From Halorussus limi (GTDB lineage: Archaea; Halobacteriota; Halobacteria; Halobacteriales; Haladaptataceae), in NCBI RefSeq assembly GCF_023238205.1, contig NZ_CP096663.1:86470-150469 (forward strand): 64,000 nt of DNA, in the 5' to 3' direction. A model generated the notes under the pieces. That model did no database searches, was not told the origin of the DNA, and worked only from the letters and a program-made list of their open reading frames with translations. Positions 1 through 8,969 of the stretch are shown here, in pieces (the stretch's first letter is position 1; every line of letters begins with the position of its first letter). A program made the position numbers and the translations under genes.

Positions 1-1086
1 GATCTCGTCGTAGTCTGCGTCCACAGTCTCGTTGAGCTGATCGAGCAGATACGGATGGATCGTCCGGCGGGCCATGAACCCCGTGATCTCTTCCGGTGTG
101 TAGTACGCCCCCATCTCCTTCTGATTGACCGTTTGCTCAAAGATGTGGCCCAAGATCGCCGGGGAGAGGTTCTTGGGATCAACGATGTCGAGTCGTTCGT
201 CAACGTTCCAATTCCAGTCGGAGAGGAAGTCGAGGATATCGTCGAAGAGCTCGTTCGTTTCCTCAGCAGGGCCACCTAACTTCGCGTCCTCGAACTCTTC
301 TTCGACGGGATTCCTTGCGAACAAGCCACCGTTCAGGTACGGAAGACTACCGAAGTCAGGGTTTTGCTTGTCTTCTGCTAGGTATTCGAAGAAGAGCGGT
401 TCGTAGAACTCTTCGTAGTGGTCACCACCCTCGTCAACGACTTCATTCGGCTGTTCGTGAAGGTAGTTCGGGTTCCGATCAAGGAGGCGCTTTTCTTGGA
501 TGAAGTAGAGGAAAATCATCCGGTCAAGGATGACCTGCACATATCGTTGCTTCGCATCACCCCGATCGTCGGGAATGCCCGTGACCTCTTGAATGAGATC
601 TGTCCGGAGTTCTTCGAACTGTTCATAGAACTCCTTGACAACCTGTTGTGTGTCGTAGAGCGTATCGTATATCGCAGCGGAGGAGCCGTACTCGATCGAG
701 TTCAGTTTCTGGAGAATAGTGTTCTTTTCTCCGCTGTCCCGCGTGAACTGCTCCTTCGAGAACGAAATCTTTTGATGCTTAATTCGACCGTGCTGCTGCC
801 CCTCCCAGCTTCGGACTCGCGTAATGAAGGTGAAAGTCTCGAAATCGTTGGTGGCAACGAGGTTGGTGTGCCGTGAGCGATTTTCCGGTTTGAAGTCCGT
901 GGCAGTCTCACCGGGACCAGCATTGACAATGACGATGAATTCGTCATCATCAAGCTGGACTACGAGTTCGTTATCGCCCCCTAGTTTCGGGCGTGGTTTG
1001 AGCCCGCGTTTTTCAAAGGAGTTCGCGATATCCTGTAAAGAGTCCCAGCCCGCGATATCGGATGCAGTAATCTGCTGGAGAGTCAT
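1..1086 (-). CDS. Eco57I-type adenine DNA methyltransferase / type IIG-like enzyme, amino-terminal part (runs off left edge)
   Basis: An open frame starts at ATG 1086 (protein begins MTLQQITASD) and stays open to base 1, giving about 362 residues without a stop. An in-frame stop lies just upstream of the ATG (about 1108-1110), which fixes the start. Near residue 325 it carries EMGAYYTPEEIT, the pre-motif-I signature of Eco57I/BREX-PglX-like N6-adenine methyltransferases; before it is the long helical region usual for these enzymes (ILDRMIFLYFIQEK, LNGGLFARNP). The catalytic motifs I and IV (NPPY/W) would lie beyond the edge. The family methylates adenine in a specific site and often also cleaves. 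The divergent frame at 1246 looks like the missing carboxy-terminal part of the same kind of protein in opposite orientation. The family call is secure; whether this copy is complete outside the window cannot be seen. Confidence 0.85.
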   Translation of the reverse strand, partial: MTLQQITASDIAGWDSLQDIANSFEKRGLKPRPKLGGDNELVVQLDDDEFIVIVNAGPGETATDFKPENRSRHTNLVATNDFETFTFITRVRSWEGQQHGRIKHQKISFSKEQFTRDSGEKNTILQKLNSIEYGSSAAIYDTLYDTQQVVKEFYEQFEELRTDLIQEVTGIPDDRGDAKQRYVQVILDRMIFLYFIQEKRLLDRNPNYLHEQPNEVVDEGGDHYEEFYEPLFFEYLAEDKQNPDFGSLPYLNGGLFARNPVEEEFEDAKLGGPAEETNELFDDILDFLSDWNWNVDERLDIVDPKNLSPAILGHIFEQTVNQKEMGAYYTPEEITGFMARRTIHPYLLDQLNETVDADYDEI

Positions 1087-1245
1087 ACCACCTGCAAGTT
1101 GCTTTACTCATATGAAAATGATGGATATGAGCGTGACTTTCGACTGAACTGGTCAATCCACTTGTTGAATAGAGTGTAAGAAGCAGCTCGTATTTTACCA
1201 GTATTCGTAGATTAAGTCGAAAACAGCCAATAGCGAACCACTCAG

Positions 1246-3555
1246 TTGATGCAATGCATTGAGTATTTCCAGCGGCTCGAATCAGAGGGACAAGGCTGGG
1301 AGCTAGAATCCAGAACACGAGAAGAGATAGAGGAAATCGAGTCTGGAAAAGGCTCATCAGCACTCTACGCAAAGCGAACGGCTATCCTCAACAATTTGTA
1401 CGGAGTCGATATCGACGAAGGTGCTGTTGAGATCTGCAAGCTCAGGCTCTGGTTGTCGATGGTCGCTGATATCGAGGACGAACCGAGCGAGGTGGAGCCG
1501 CTCCCCAATATCGATTTCAACGTACGGCAGGGGAACAGCCTAATCGGTCAACTCGATACGGACATTGAGAGTAACGAAGACGGAGACAGCGATCTCGATT
1601 CTTGGGAGGTGAAAACTCGTTTTGAGGACGTGAAAGAGGCCATCAAGAAGCATAAGAAAGCGGAGACCAGTGTTGAAGCACAAGAATGGCGGAAAGAAGC
1701 AGAAGACAGAATAGAGGAACATCGGGACAAATTTGACGAAATTCTTCGGCGAGAATTCCAAGACGCTGGCTTTGACGACATAACGATCAAGGAAATCCGG
1801 GAGTGGTCTCCCTTCCACTGGCCGTTGGAGTTCGCCGACGTCTTCGAGAAAGGCGGATTCGACGTGTTCATCGGGAACCCACCGTGGGACATGCTCTACG
1901 CGAATCGCGACGACTTCTTTATCCGCTACGATGAGCAGTTCCGTACCTATCCGTCGGAGGAAAAGGATGGTGTGATGGAAGACCTTCTCTCAAACCCCAA
2001 AGTTGCGTGGGAATGGGAGGACTACAAGGAATCGATGGAAACTCAGGCAGATTTCTTTACGCAGGGAGATGTCTATAAGCTCCAATCTCCGGTGGTGGGC
2101 GGTCGAACGATGCCGACAAAGAACGAACTTTCGGCTCTTTTTCTTGAGCGGGTCTTCAGACTTTCCAGAGACGGCGTGAAGGTGAGTCTGCTCCTCCCCG
2201 GTACTATCTTCGGGGGAGTAATGGGGAAAGACCTCCGAATGCATCTGCTGGACCATACGGACGTGGAGAATCTCATCGGGTTCGAGAACAAGGGTATCTT
2301 TGAGGCCATCGACGATAGATACCGGTTCGCGATTCTGACGTTCGAATATGGGGGGAAGACATCAGCTCTTCGGGGGATATTCAACCAACGTGACATGGAT
2401 ATAGTCTACAGGATCGAAGATGAGGCAGTCAACATTCCGCGCGATGTACTCGTCAGTTATTCTCCAGAAGGGGGAATCTTCCCATCCATCACCTCGCAGA
2501 TCGAAGTAAGCGTCTTGGAGAAGGTAGTTGAGCAGCCTTCCTTGGGTGAAGATTTAGAGGAGGCTTGGACAGTTGATATGCTCACTAAGGAGTTCGTTGA
2601 ATCGACTGATAAGGATAGGCTCCTGACATCGCCGGAGGAGGCCGACTATCCCGTCTATGGCGGCAAAAATATCCACCAGTTCCAGTACGATAATACCCAC
2701 ACAGAAGCGTTAGATGGACCGCAGTACTGGAGTCGTGAGATGTACGATCCACCGAATAGTGCTCAGTACCGTGTTCGAGAAAAGAAATTCAACAGGGGTA
2801 ATCTCAAACGGGCAATCTATGACGCCTTTGGAGGTTCAGAGACGAGCAAGTCTCAAGTTCAATTCGTAGATAAACTACTCGAAGAACACCGTGGTCACGG
2901 ACTTGAGGAAGAAGATGTCCTGCTCGATTGCACTGAATACCGAATCGGCATTCGAGACGTTTCTCGATCTCGGGACGAGCGGACGATCATAGCGACGGTA
3001 CTTCCGAAGGACGTCATCTGTCTCCACACCATTAACACGTTCAAGCCGTTCGCTATTGAGCCTGAAGAGGAACACCTCACAGAGTCCCCACTTCGGTCAC
3101 CCTACGTCCGGCGATTTACGGATCAAGAACTCTTCGCGGCAACGGGACTCCTGAACAGCATTGCGTTCGATTTCCTGATGCGAACCAAAGTCGAGACGCA
3201 CATCGTCAAGCGCGAGCTATTGGAATCCCAGCTACCACGCCTCACCGACGGAGATGACTGGTTCTATTATATCGCTGAACGAGCTGCCCGGTTGAACTGT
3301 TACGGAGAAGAATTCAAAGAAATGCGTGAGCGACTCGGCGGAATCGAGGCAGCGGTAGAAGATCAAGAACGCAGAGAATTACAGGCTGAAATCGACGCGG
3401 CCGCATTCCACGCGTATGGCCTGAAACGTCGTGACGTGAAGTTTGTCCTCGACGACTTCCATCGCGTTGAGAATCCGAAGCTGATGGACGAGATGTACTT
3501 CGATCTGGTCTTGGAGAAATATGATCTGCTGGATCAGAAGGGGCCCCTACCGTAG
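1246..3555 (+). pseudogene. Eco57I-type methyltransferase, 5'-truncated carboxy-terminal copy (possible silent cassette)
   Basis: A 769-codon frame opens only at a weak TTG (1246) or ATG (1249), directly after an in-frame TAG at 1231-1233. The protein enters the family at CIEYFQRLESEGQGW and continues with NNLYGVDIDEGAVEICKLRL (post-motif-I region) and the catalytic motif IV NPPWD (VFIGNPPWDML, near residue 213). A long target-recognition region follows. Motif I, the S-adenosylmethionine-binding loop, is missing because the copy begins just after it, so it should be inactive as it stands. It faces the amino-terminal part encoded from 1086 leftward and converges on the helicase gene, ending 9 bases before that gene's stop. 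A silent, invertible alternative 3' end is the best reading. An inert remnant of a rearrangement is the alternative. Confidence 0.75.
1252..1261. repeat. 10-bp palindrome at the methyltransferase truncation junction
   Basis: CAATGCATTG is a perfect palindrome lying exactly where similarity to the methyltransferase family begins in the truncated copy (codons for MQCIEYF). It could be part of a crossover site for inversion. A 10-bp palindrome can also occur by chance, so this is suggestive only. Confidence 0.35.
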
Positions 3556-3563
3556 CTCCCGAA

Positions 3564-6500
3564 TCACTGTCCGACAACCCCCCAGCATACGAGCTTCGCT
3601 TGTACATCACTCTCTCCCATCAGTTTTGTCTGATATTCAGTAGAGGCTTCGACGTTCTCTTCTAAGAACTCCTCAAGCTGACTGAGGAACTCCACGGTCG
3701 GCCACTCTGGGAAGGAGTCGTACTGCTCGTTCTGGCGAAAGATCTCCCGTAGAATTCGGTCTTCATCTGTGTTCGCCAGCTTTACCTCCTGTAGCCGCTC
3801 TTCGATGCCGTTAGCCCATTCTCCTATTGTTTCGAACTCTTCGACAGGAGCCGGCTCATCACCGTGATTCGGCTGAACGTAGTGACTGATGAAATCGAGG
3901 ATCGTCTCCTGTTCCTTCGAGAAGGCCTCTCCCTGTTTGAAAGCACCCTCAACTTGGCCTTCTCGAATCACCTCAAGACGCTCGTCAAGCACTGCTTGAA
4001 TTTCACCGCGATTCGATAACACCGTATCTGGATTTCCGGTAATCGGTTCGCCGTCAACTGAAGGGTCGATGTTGAGCGTGCTCACGGGCCGCTCTTTGAC
4101 CTCGTCGGCGAAGGGCTTGTAGTAGAAAGCACGACGGACGCGACCAAGCGGGGACTCGTGGTCATCATCGTCGAACCAGAGGTGGGCAAGGGCGAACACG
4201 CCCGGACGAGGACCGGCATCGTGGTCAGTTACATTCGTGTAGAGGAACTCCCGTTCTTCGGGCGGGTCATCGAAGAAGTCCTCAGCGTACTCGAAGTCTT
4301 CCGCGGTCAGGTCGTAGTCCTCGTTTAGTTCTCGCTTCAGAAGGTACCGTTCGAACGCAGCGTGTTCATTGCTCCCCGCATTGCGGAGGAGCGGATTCTT
4401 GCTCGTGTCGTCGAGTTCATTCACGTCGTCAATTTCACGGGACTTTTGGAGGGAGTCTTCGATCTCGTCCACCTGTAATTCCCCGATTGTCTTCTCCGTG
4501 TCTACACCTGTCTTTTCGAGAATCTGGTCTTCGTTCGGATCGAGGATGTTGTTCTCCTTTCCGACGATGAGCGCGATATCGTTGATCTTTGCCTGCAGGC
4601 GTTTCAGGAGCTTGATCGCCGCCTCAATGTCGCCGTCCGGGTAGAAGTTGTGGACGTGTTTCTCAGCGGTACTCCCAATCCGGTCGACTCGCCCGACACG
4701 CTGGACAATCCTCATCGGGTTCCACGGCAGGTCATAATTGACCACCACATGAACGTCCTGAAGATTAACCCCTTCACTCAGCGTGTCAGTGGCCACTACG
4801 TACTGTAGCTCTGAATCCCCCGACTCGGCAAGCGTTTGCTGGTAGCCTGACGCCTCGGGGGCAAAGCGTTGAATGATGTCCTGTTTATTCTCGTCGCCAC
4901 CCTTGACGACGGCACTATTCGCCTCGGTGAGTGGTGAGTCCGCGTTGTCACAGAGGGTTCGATAGACGTAGTCTGCAGTTGCCCGATACTGAGTGAAGAT
5001 GAGCACTTTCTGGTCGTGATCAGTGAGGACATCTGCAAGCCGGTCGATCTTCGGGTCGCGGAACTCGCGGAGTGAAAAGACGGCCTCGTAAAAGTCGCGT
5101 GTGGCGGGGTCGACTTCGCTCAGATCACTATTCGGGTAGAGAATCGGATTCATCTCTTCTTCAGGAATATCTGGGAGGACACCAGCGTCGTGTTCAGCGA
5201 GCCATTGGCGCGTGGAGACCGCATAATCGCTCACATCACCCGCATCACGGGCGACATCACCGATGAACTGCGAGAGGAAATACGAGAGAAGGGTGAGGTC
5301 CTCCCTGATGTACGTCTTCACCTCGCCGATGGTGGCGTCTACCAGTTCATCTCCCTCGGTATCAGTTCCTTCTTCCGATTGAATAGCGGTGGTATCGAAA
5401 CCGAATTCTTCGAGTGTTTGTTCGAGATCTTCAGCAGCGTCCGCTCCTTCGACAAAGTCACCGAGTTCAGAGTCCTCTCCCTTCTGAACAGTTCGGAGCA
5501 TATCGATGTTTTCGTTTTCGGGGAGTTCACCAAGAAGGCCGAGAAGCTGGCGTTCACTCTGATGCAGCGTCTCGATCGACTGGACGAACGCGTACGTTGA
5601 TGACTCAAGCCGTTTGAGGAGGTTCAGCTTGTAGAGGGCTTTCAGCGTGCTCCCCGCTTTCGGGTTTTTGACTGTGATGTGGGGAAGGTGGAGGGCGTCC
5701 ATCACGTCGGGGAGCATCCGATATACTGGCTGGTAGGCCGCCGGCAGAGAGTACTGTTGCTTGTTGAGTTTCGGCGGCTTGAAGCTCATCTCGAAGTCTT
5801 CGCTGTCCTGAATCTGGTCTTTGACGTGCTTGCGCGTCCGAAGAACCATCACTTCGTTCAGGATATTCGATATCTCAGAGGAGTGTCGCTGGAGCTGTTC
5901 AGTAATTTCCTGCTGTTCGTCGTCGCCAACCTCCTCTTTCCCGGCCGCGATGCGTTTTCGCGTCTCCGAGAGTTCGATGTATTCGTCGAACGCATCGAAG
6001 TCGAGTGATGCCTTGTTCCGAAGTTCCTCCGGGCTGGTGAACAAGCTGATGAGGTTTTTCAGGTCGGTGGCACTGTTATTGATCGGGGTCGCGGTCAGCA
6101 TGATCATCGTCTTTCCGCGGAGCTGCCTCAGATTCGCGTGTCGTCGCGTCCCCTTGTAGTCGTCATCGTGGCCCGGGTTCGGTCGCCACTTCCCGTAGTT
6201 CCGAAACCGGTGAGCCTCGTCGATAAGCAGGACATCGAACTCATCTTTGAGGTCCTGGACCTCGTCGTAGGAGAGATTTTGGAACTTACTGATACTTATC
6301 ACGTCAAGGTGCGTGCCGTCCACCTCTAACCCGAAGTATGGATTGCCGTCTTCGTCAGTGTCGTTCTCGAGTAGGTCTTCCCACTGATCAGTCAGGTTGG
6401 CCGGGACTATGAGGAGACAATGGTCGCCACGTTGGCGGTAGTCGTGGAGAAGTTCACCGCCAATAAATGATTTCCCCAGACCGACCGAGTCGGAGACGAT

Positions 6501-7370
6501 GCACCCGTTGAACTGTGAGAGCTTTTCCTTTGCACTCTCGTACCCGAGCTTCTGGAAGTAGTACAGTGGGCTGTCACGGATGTTGACGTTCCCACTCAGT
6601 TCGTCGTAGGCGAGCAACTTGTAGAGCTCGAACGGTTCCAAATAAGTCCCCAACTTCTCGGATGACGTTTCCTTGTCGGACTCGTCCTCCTGCTGTTCCT
6701 TCCAGTCCTGGTACTCCTCGCTGTTCTCGATGATTCGGATAATCTCCTCACTGAACTCCTCAGCGTTGGCCCACTGGTTGTCGTACCACTCCTCAAACGC
6801 TTTGGCCTTGTGTCGATCCTGACTCGTGAGGTTCAGTTCGATATTGTTCTGGTGGCCGCTCTTGGTGAAGTTCGAGGAGCCAACAACGGTAGCGCATGGG
6901 CGGGTGTCTTCCTCCTCGTCTTGTCCCCAATCTTCGTTATCTTCGAGTGGCGCTCGAAATGATGCACCCTTTGCGTGGAAGTAACCGTTTTCAGGATTTC
7001 GCACACGGACGCTCACCTCGCCTTCGGCGATGAAGTCTCGTAGCCGGTCTAGTCGCCCGATCTGAGCGTTATTCAGCTCCGAGATGCTTTCTCTCACTTC
7101 TCTTTTGAGTTCCTCTTTGAGATTCTGCCCCTCACCGATTTCGTCAGCAGTTCCCCTATTCGTCTGACGACCCATCAAGATCCGAAGCGGAGCGTGGCCA
7201 AGATCGTCGGGATCAGCCAGTTTCTCAAGGTCTTCCCGGTAGAGGTCGAATCCTGAGAGATAAAAGTATCCAGTTGCGATACGGCCCTCCTCGATCTGGG
7301 GAATAATCCGCTTGTAAGCGTCTTCTACTGTCCTGTTGGCATTATCGACAAGCGGAGGAAGCGAGAGCAT
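3564..7370 (-). CDS. PLD-nuclease / SNF2-type helicase fusion protein (defence or R-M associated)
   Basis: A 1268-residue protein. The amino-terminal ~220 residues form a phospholipase-D-type nuclease domain with the HxK signature in YFHAKGASF and the partner motif VVGSSNFTKSG. A two-lobed superfamily-2 helicase follows: Walker A in DSVGLGKSF (near residue 300), DEAH box in LLIDEAHRFRN, motif III TATPINNSATDL, then LIFTQYRATADYV and QRVGRVDRIGS (motif VI). The carboxy-terminal ~350 residues are unrecognised. In archaea and bacteria such fusions sit next to Eco57I-type methyltransferases in defence islands, as here. DISARM uses similar parts (SNF2 helicase, PLD nuclease, adenine methylase) as separate proteins, but DrmA and DrmB are not in view. 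It probably restricts or translocates on unmodified foreign DNA. Confidence 0.85.
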   Translation of the reverse strand: MLSLPPLVDNANRTVEDAYKRIIPQIEEGRIATGYFYLSGFDLYREDLEKLADPDDLGHAPLRILMGRQTNRGTADEIGEGQNLKEELKREVRESISELNNAQIGRLDRLRDFIAEGEVSVRVRNPENGYFHAKGASFRAPLEDNEDWGQDEEEDTRPCATVVGSSNFTKSGHQNNIELNLTSQDRHKAKAFEEWYDNQWANAEEFSEEIIRIIENSEEYQDWKEQQEDESDKETSSEKLGTYLEPFELYKLLAYDELSGNVNIRDSPLYYFQKLGYESAKEKLSQFNGCIVSDSVGLGKSFIGGELLHDYRQRGDHCLLIVPANLTDQWEDLLENDTDEDGNPYFGLEVDGTHLDVISISKFQNLSYDEVQDLKDEFDVLLIDEAHRFRNYGKWRPNPGHDDDYKGTRRHANLRQLRGKTMIMLTATPINNSATDLKNLISLFTSPEELRNKASLDFDAFDEYIELSETRKRIAAGKEEVGDDEQQEITEQLQRHSSEISNILNEVMVLRTRKHVKDQIQDSEDFEMSFKPPKLNKQQYSLPAAYQPVYRMLPDVMDALHLPHITVKNPKAGSTLKALYKLNLLKRLESSTYAFVQSIETLHQSERQLLGLLGELPENENIDMLRTVQKGEDSELGDFVEGADAAEDLEQTLEEFGFDTTAIQSEEGTDTEGDELVDATIGEVKTYIREDLTLLSYFLSQFIGDVARDAGDVSDYAVSTRQWLAEHDAGVLPDIPEEEMNPILYPNSDLSEVDPATRDFYEAVFSLREFRDPKIDRLADVLTDHDQKVLIFTQYRATADYVYRTLCDNADSPLTEANSAVVKGGDENKQDIIQRFAPEASGYQQTLAESGDSELQYVVATDTLSEGVNLQDVHVVVNYDLPWNPMRIVQRVGRVDRIGSTAEKHVHNFYPDGDIEAAIKLLKRLQAKINDIALIVGKENNILDPNEDQILEKTGVDTEKTIGELQVDEIEDSLQKSREIDDVNELDDTSKNPLLRNAGSNEHAAFERYLLKRELNEDYDLTAEDFEYAEDFFDDPPEEREFLYTNVTDHDAGPRPGVFALAHLWFDDDDHESPLGRVRRAFYYKPFADEVKERPVSTLNIDPSVDGEPITGNPDTVLSNRGEIQAVLDERLEVIREGQVEGAFKQGEAFSKEQETILDFISHYVQPNHGDEPAPVEEFETIGEWANGIEERLQEVKLANTDEDRILREIFRQNEQYDSFPEWPTVEFLSQLEEFLEENVEASTEYQTKLMGESDVQAKLVCWGVVGQ

Positions 7371-7451
7371 CGTAATGCCGAGATGTATTCAGTACGTTAA
7401 CTTAGTATTTAGTGACCTTGGACTACAGAGGTGTCTCCATACGATGGCCAA

Positions 7452-7703
7452 TCAAACTGGCCGAAAATCCCGGCGGCGGACGTCAATGGTGTTACTATTA
7501 GCGATTTCAACTCGGAAAGGATGCCCCTCCCGTTGATTACCAGTTACAGTTCCTGCATCGTCTGAGATGATCTCAACGACTGTTCCTTGATGTCCATGGA
7601 GGTGCTCGTAATCTAAATCTGTCTCGTCGGGGCTTTCGAGTATCATGAACCTCGTATCGAGGAACGCTGGCCTGTCAACGGTCGCCCGTCCGAAGATCCT
7701 CAA
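7452..7703 (-). CDS. Small conserved haloarchaeal protein (GxVVEI-type, SH3-like pattern)
   Basis: An 83-residue frame contains SPDETDLDYEHLHGHQGTVV and VDVRRRDFRP-like spacing. It matches a recurrent haloarchaeal small-protein pattern of PDETDPDHE, HG.HGTVVE and a terminal DxRWRDLRP. The alternation of Gly, Val and acidic turns suggests a small beta-barrel. The start at 7703 overlaps the end of the upstream PIN-like gene by 29 bases. An internal ATG at 7646 would avoid the overlap but would lose the first strand. It is the last gene of the HTH/PIN cluster. Function unknown. Confidence 0.55.
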   Translation of the reverse strand: MRIFGRATVDRPAFLDTRFMILESPDETDLDYEHLHGHQGTVVEIISDDAGTVTGNQREGHPFRVEIANSNTIDVRRRDFRPV

Positions 7704-8184
7704 TGAACCGGAAGCCGTTCACGAACGTTACCGAGTCCTCGTAGCCCTCACTCGCGAGCACGGCCTCGGCCCCCTCGCCGGCGAGGGTGTCGGTCGTGTA
7801 GATGTACACCTCGGTCGCTACCCCACTACTGAGGTGCTTGGCTGCCAACGCGGCAAGGGCAGGATCAGCCCGCTCGACCTCGTCTGCTGGGCGGTCGTCG
7901 GCGTTCGCGATGTACCGCTGGACGCCATCCATCACCCGTGAGACGATTGGCTCTGAGAACTTGAGCGGCGGCGCAACCGTCGCCCACTCTTCCTTGATTG
8001 CCGCGTTGACGGGCGGCGTTTCGACGTCGGAGTCGTCGACGGTCAACTCCTCGTACACGCGTTCGGGCAGGACGTAGGTGACGTCGTTGCGGCGGGCGAA
8101 CCGGCGGACAGCCTGGTACCGACTGTTCGATGGCTGGCCCATCGCGACGAACAGGCCAGTGTCGGCGATATGGAGCGTGCTCAC
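7675..8184 (-). CDS. PIN-like domain protein, putative toxin/RNase
   Basis: A 169-residue protein starting MSTLHIADTGLFVAMG. Asp8 in a hydrophobic strand, a second acidic position in LPERVYEEL, and DTLAGEGAEAVL near the carboxy end follow the spacing of PIN-domain ribonucleases (VapC-like), which bind a metal with three or four acidic residues. Its start overlaps the stop of the upstream HTH gene by 4 bases, so the two are probably translationally coupled. A toxin paired with a DNA-binding partner is the likely role, although the upstream partner is larger than a usual VapB. The PIN fold is assigned by motif pattern only. Confidence 0.65.
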   Translation of the reverse strand: MSTLHIADTGLFVAMGQPSNSRYQAVRRFARRNDVTYVLPERVYEELTVDDSDVETPPVNAAIKEEWATVAPPLKFSEPIVSRVMDGVQRYIANADDRPADEVERADPALAALAAKHLSSGVATEVYIYTTDTLAGEGAEAVLASEGYEDSVTFVNGFRFIEDLRTGDR

Positions 8185-8780
8185 GTATCGTCAACTGCGT
8201 CGCCGTCGTCAATATCCAACTCGTCGAGTGATGCTCCCGACGCTTCGATATCGTAGTGCTCGTGAACGACGGATCGGAGCGCCTGGAGGATGATCTCGGC
8301 GGCCAGCGGCGAGATGTCGAGGTCCTCGGCCATCAGCCGGTGGGTCACCTCGCCCCGCTCTCTAGCAACCGCATAGGTGAGCGCCGTCGCAAGCCCAGCG
8401 ACACCGTGGCGGTCGATGTAGGTGTCGATGTCGGCGTCCGTCTCTCGGCGGCCGACGGCGTCGATCAGCGCCGGCGTGATTGTGTACTCGCGGTCGCCAG
8501 CGGCTGTCGTCACGGTCAGGTCGATTTCGCAGGCGGCGTACCGCTGGGGCTGCTCGTCGTGAGTGACTTCGATGACGCCAGCGTCGACAAGTCGATTAAC
8601 GTAGCTGTATGCGGTGCCCTGTGCGAGTTCAAGGTCGTCCATCATGTTCTGGACAGTGGCCTCGCCTTCATGAGCGAGATACGCGTACAGTTGGGCTAAC
8701 TGTGGCTCTTCGAGGAGGTCCGCGACCAAGAGGAAGTCCCGGACAACGTCGCCACCGGCCTGGTTCGAGGTACGTGACAT
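8181..8780 (-). CDS. Winged-helix transcriptional regulator paired with the PIN-like gene
   Basis: A 199-residue protein. An ArsR/TrmB-like winged helix lies in the first ~85 residues: LAQLYAYLAHEGEATVQNMMDDLELAQGTAYSYVNRLVDAG contains the helix-turn-helix and VIEV begins the wing. A carboxy-terminal domain of about 100 residues (VARERGEVTHRLMAEDLDISPLAAEIILQAL) may contain a second helical pair. It is the first gene of a leftward cluster followed by the PIN-like gene with a 4-base overlap. It is likely the autoregulatory, antitoxin-like partner. No catalytic motif is visible. Confidence 0.7.
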   Translation of the reverse strand: MSRTSNQAGGDVVRDFLLVADLLEEPQLAQLYAYLAHEGEATVQNMMDDLELAQGTAYSYVNRLVDAGVIEVTHDEQPQRYAACEIDLTVTTAAGDREYTITPALIDAVGRRETDADIDTYIDRHGVAGLATALTYAVARERGEVTHRLMAEDLDISPLAAEIILQALRSVVHEHYDIEASGASLDELDIDDGDAVDDT

Positions 8781-8969
8781 AGCGCTTCTTGATTACAGTT
8801 TACAGCGAAACAGTAAAGAGTGTTTGGATCACTCCACACCGTGACGAGATGCTTCTTGAAGTTGCGTGTCCAGTACGTCGCCAACCCGCCCAGACATGCT
8901 GACGCGCGCTACACGCTTCTCGGTGCGGCCGACACAAAGTTTTTCCAGCATCTCCGAGGAATCACGACT

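Noticed and set aside
418..876. Plus-strand open frames across 55-1147
   Set aside because: They are antisense to the methyltransferase amino-terminal part, whose minus-strand frame carries real family motifs.
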